This document shows, piece after piece, positions 62,056 to 64,000 of a stretch of 64,000 nucleotides of DNA; within the stretch, counting starts at the first letter, position 1; every line of letters starts with the position of its first letter. Under the pieces are notes generated by a model that saw nothing but the letters and a program-made list of their open reading frames with translations, had not been told where the DNA came from and searched no databases. A program made the position numbers and the translations under genes. Location: the NCBI GenBank assembly GCA_016185305.1, contig JACPNV010000005.1, positions 29,328 to 93,327 on the forward strand, read 5' to 3'. This stretch comes from Actinomycetota bacterium (GTDB taxonomy: Bacteria; Actinomycetota; Acidimicrobiia; Acidimicrobiales; Acidimicrobilacustridaceae).

Positions 62056-62628
62056 ATGACTGCGGCCGTGGAGAACGACAAGGACGCCCGCACCGGTCTG
62101 GGCGGCGCAACCCCCGTTCAGCTCGCCGGAGCGCTGGCGTGGAAGTCGGCGGCCTACGGTGCCCGCCAGACCGGCAAGGCGGTGCGGCAGCTTCCCAGGT
62201 TCGCCACGCGGGCTCGCCGGACGTTGCCGAGCGGGCCGCTCGCTCGGGCCGCGGAGCGCAACTTCTCGTTCTGGTCGACCGAGTCGCGGTCGTCGATCGC
62301 GTCCATCAGGTCGCACGCCTCGGCGTGGTCCATCTACTCGATGTTCTCGGGCGGTTCGGTGGGCTCGATCGGCAGCATCGGGTCGGTTCTCTCGGTGGGG
62401 TCGGCCGGCAGCCTGCTCTCGATCGGTTCGGCCGGCTCGATCCTGTCCATCGGCGCGGCCGGCAGCGTCCTCTCCATCGGCGGCGTGAACCAGCAGCCGT
62501 GGAACCGAGAACCGCCGACTGGCGAAGCCGGCGACGAGCTCTCCCTGACGGTCGTCGAGCACGGCGGCACGCTGCTCGGCGTGCTGGCTCTCGCCGCAGC
62601 AGGCCGATCGGCGCTGTCGGCGTCGTGA
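62056..62628 (+). CDS. Ser/Gly/Ile short-repeat protein upstream of rnhB
   Basis: A 190-residue protein. Residues 1-70 are a basic helical leader. Residues about 72-143 consist of repeats around SIGSAGSxLS (SVGSIGSIGSVLSVGSAG then SLLSIGSAGS), a pattern suited to a narrow beta-solenoid, with every third position Ser or Gly and hydrophobic residues pointing inward. A short acidic linker and a hydrophobic C-terminal helix (GGTLLGVLALAAAG) follow. ATG 62056 is chosen because the ORF start at 61954 overlaps the element edge. The stop overlaps the rnhB GTG. The function is unknown. Confidence 0.75.
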   Translation: MTAAVENDKDARTGLGGATPVQLAGALAWKSAAYGARQTGKAVRQLPRFATRARRTLPSGPLARAAERNFSFWSTESRSSIASIRSHASAWSIYSMFSGGSVGSIGSIGSVLSVGSAGSLLSIGSAGSILSIGAAGSVLSIGGVNQQPWNREPPTGEAGDELSLTVVEHGGTLLGVLALAAAGRSALSAS

Positions 62629-63377
62629 CCGGCGTCGTGACCCCGACCACCGGCCGCACGGCCAAGCCCATGCGCAAGGCGCTGCGGGCCAAGGCGCCGG
62701 GGCTGAAGGCGGAGCGTTCGCTCTGGGACGAAGGCCATGGGTTCGTCGTCGGTGTCGACGAGGTCGGCCGGGGTTCGTGGGCCGGGCCGCTGACGGTCGG
62801 CGCGGCGATCGTGCCGCGCGAGCGACGCGTCAACGGCGTGCGTGATTCGAAGATGCTGACCGAAGCCGAGCGCGAGAGGTTGTTCGATCGCCTGACCGAG
62901 TGGTGTGTGGCATGGGGTGTGGGCCATGCGTCGGAGACCGAATGCGACGAGCTCGGCATGTCCGAAGCGCAGCGGCTTGCGGCCCGGCGCGCCATCGAGG
63001 ATCTCGGTGTTGCGCCCGACCAGGTCCTGATCGACGGCAAGTGGGACTTCGTCGGCGGCGGCATCACGCGCACGATCGTGAAGGGCGATGCCACGTGCCT
63101 GTCGATCGCGACGGCGTCGATCCTCGCCAAGGTCACCCGCGATCGCATCATGCGGCAAGAGGCCCAGCACTTCCCTGGCTATGACTTCGAGTTCAACAAG
63201 GGCTACCCGTGCCCGCGCCACAAGGTCGCGTTGCAGGGCTACGGACCGACGTCGATCCACCGCCGCAGTTGGGTGTTCATGGACCACATCCACTGGTCAG
63301 GCGTGAACCGCTACGAGCGCCCGCTGCCGCCCGATCCGCAATTGAGCCTGTTCGACGAGCTCATCCCGGCGTCCTGA
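62625..63377 (+). CDS. rnhB: Ribonuclease HII
   Basis: A 250-residue RNase HII that cleaves RNA in RNA-DNA hybrids and removes misincorporated ribonucleotides. It has the catalytic DEVGRGSWAGPL (residues 45-56), the second Asp in DQVLIDGKWDF, ASILAKVTRDRIM, and the C-terminal HRRSWVF. GTG 62625 overlaps the upstream stop (GTGA), giving a basic 35-residue leader before the core; GTG 62637 is an alternative. The ORF-track start at 62139 is a shadow over the repeat protein. Confidence 0.93.
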   Translation: MTGVVTPTTGRTAKPMRKALRAKAPGLKAERSLWDEGHGFVVGVDEVGRGSWAGPLTVGAAIVPRERRVNGVRDSKMLTEAERERLFDRLTEWCVAWGVGHASETECDELGMSEAQRLAARRAIEDLGVAPDQVLIDGKWDFVGGGITRTIVKGDATCLSIATASILAKVTRDRIMRQEAQHFPGYDFEFNKGYPCPRHKVALQGYGPTSIHRRSWVFMDHIHWSGVNRYERPLPPDPQLSLFDELIPAS

Positions 63378-63442
63378 GGTCGGCGTTGGGGGCGAGCGTG
63401 CGCACACTCGCCTGAAGCCGCGCCTAGCTAACCTTCAGTCGC

Positions 63443-64000
63443 ATGAGCATCATGGGGCGGCGGGCGTTTCTGGGGAGCATGGCGGCCACGGGGGCCGCGT
63501 TCGCGGTCGGCGCGCCGAGGTGGGCGTCGGCCGTAGAGCCACCGCTGCCGGGTCCGCCGTTCACGCTGGGCATAGCGAGCGGCGACCCGTTGCCGAACGC
63601 GGTCGTCTTGTGGACGCGCCTCGCTCCTGACCCGTTGAACGGCGGCGGCATGCCGGCCGCAGCGATCAACGTCGACTGGGAGGTCGCGGCCGACGAGCTG
63701 TTCGCCAACGTCGTCGTGTCGGGAAGCCTGAGCGCCGTCGCCGAGCATGCGCACAGCGTGCACGTCGACGCGACGGGGCTGTCTCCCGACACGTGGTACT
63801 TCTACCGGTTCAAGGCGGGCGGCTTCATCAGCCCGGTCGGGCACACGCGTACCGCGCCCGCTTCGGTGGCCTCTCCCTCGTCGATGAAGCTCGGCTTCGC
63901 GTCGTGCCAGTCGTGGACGAGCGGCTACTACACCGCGCACACGCACCTTGCCCAGGAGTCACTCGATGCCGTCTTCTTCCTCGGCGACTACATCTACGAA
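63443..64000 (+). CDS. PhoD-like alkaline phosphatase, N-terminal part
   Basis: Open to the window end, so absent from the ORF track. It starts MSIMGRRAFLGSMAATGAAF, a twin-arginine signal (RRAFLG) with cleavage after WASA. Then come FTLGIASGDPLPNAVVLWTR, the PhoD N-terminal Fn3-like domain, LSPDTWYFYRFKAGGFISPV, and the first metal-site segment KLGFASCQSW with DAVFFLGDYIYE at the edge. It is a secreted, Tat-exported phosphodiesterase/phosphomonoesterase for phosphate scavenging. Confidence 0.92.
   Translation, partial: MSIMGRRAFLGSMAATGAAFAVGAPRWASAVEPPLPGPPFTLGIASGDPLPNAVVLWTRLAPDPLNGGGMPAAAINVDWEVAADELFANVVVSGSLSAVAEHAHSVHVDATGLSPDTWYFYRFKAGGFISPVGHTRTAPASVASPSSMKLGFASCQSWTSGYYTAHTHLAQESLDAVFFLGDYIYE

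Noticed and set aside
1-64000. tRNA, rRNA, riboswitch or replication origin
   Set aside because: I scanned for tRNA arm sequences, DnaA-box clusters and known leader motifs by eye and saw none; a covariance-model search would be decisive.

Overview
This 64 kb window is GC-rich chromosomal DNA. It has frequent GTG starts, many 4-base stop/start overlaps (GTGA or ATGA) and no rRNA or tRNA gene that I could see. A CofC-type F420 gene, a wax-ester synthase/DGAT, a mycothiol-type isomerase relic, a DUF2505 protein, a CU044_5270-like protein behind an ECF sigma factor, an LPXTG surface protein and a DUF222-type HNH relic all point to an actinobacterium. Class Acidimicrobiia is my best inference, but no marker gene here proves it.

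Layout. 1-7.9 kb: the end of a TetR regulator, then a tightly overlapping acyl-CoA catabolism operon (MaoC-like dehydratase, three enoyl-CoA hydratases, acyl-CoA dehydrogenase, and an acyl-CoA synthetase broken by an amber codon), followed by an amidohydrolase. 7.9-12.3 kb: a cyclase/cold-shock fusion, an ACP-GNAT fusion coupled to a secreted protein, and an ECF sigma/membrane-protein pair. 12.5-26.9 kb: envelope genes (serine hydrolase lipoprotein behind a heptamer repeat, UppP, LPXTG protein, Thr-tailed lipoprotein, acyltransferase-SGNH), a PhoH ATPase, a HIT protein, and two broken genes (xylulokinase; unknown). 27-34.7 kb: accessory DNA with an intact ParD-like/zeta toxin module and its palindromic operator, a rotted DUF1778/GNAT toxin pair, a DUF4143 ATPase, an HNH relic, a hydrolase relic, a MITE-like repeat and an AT-richer pair of exported-protein genes.

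34.7-45.8 kb: a repair/F420/PIG-L operon, a MoxR-VWA pair divergent from two overlapping unknown genes, a ZIP transporter, gpsA and a large six-hairpin-like protein. 45.8-50.65 kb: an island-like segment bounded by two copies of a 64-67 bp repeat. It holds an excisionase-like gene, two GNATs, an APH-type kinase and several decayed genes. 50.8-60.1 kb: a class III cyclase with a coiled-coil tail, GH38 mannosidase, an RpiB-like protein, a GYD protein, an orphan oligopeptide-type binding protein and a SelD homologue lacking key residues. 60.1-62 kb: a putative mobile element with 12-bp flanking direct repeats. Its two ends recur, without the gene, at 33.4 kb. 62-64 kb: a Ser/Gly/Ile repeat protein, RNase HII and the start of a PhoD-like phosphatase.

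The most original signal is the 60.1/33.4 kb element family: a long conserved protein carried between characteristic ends, plus an internally deleted short copy. The window also holds about a dozen broken genes. Either this lineage is actively losing accessory genes or the assembly carries errors; read mapping would decide.
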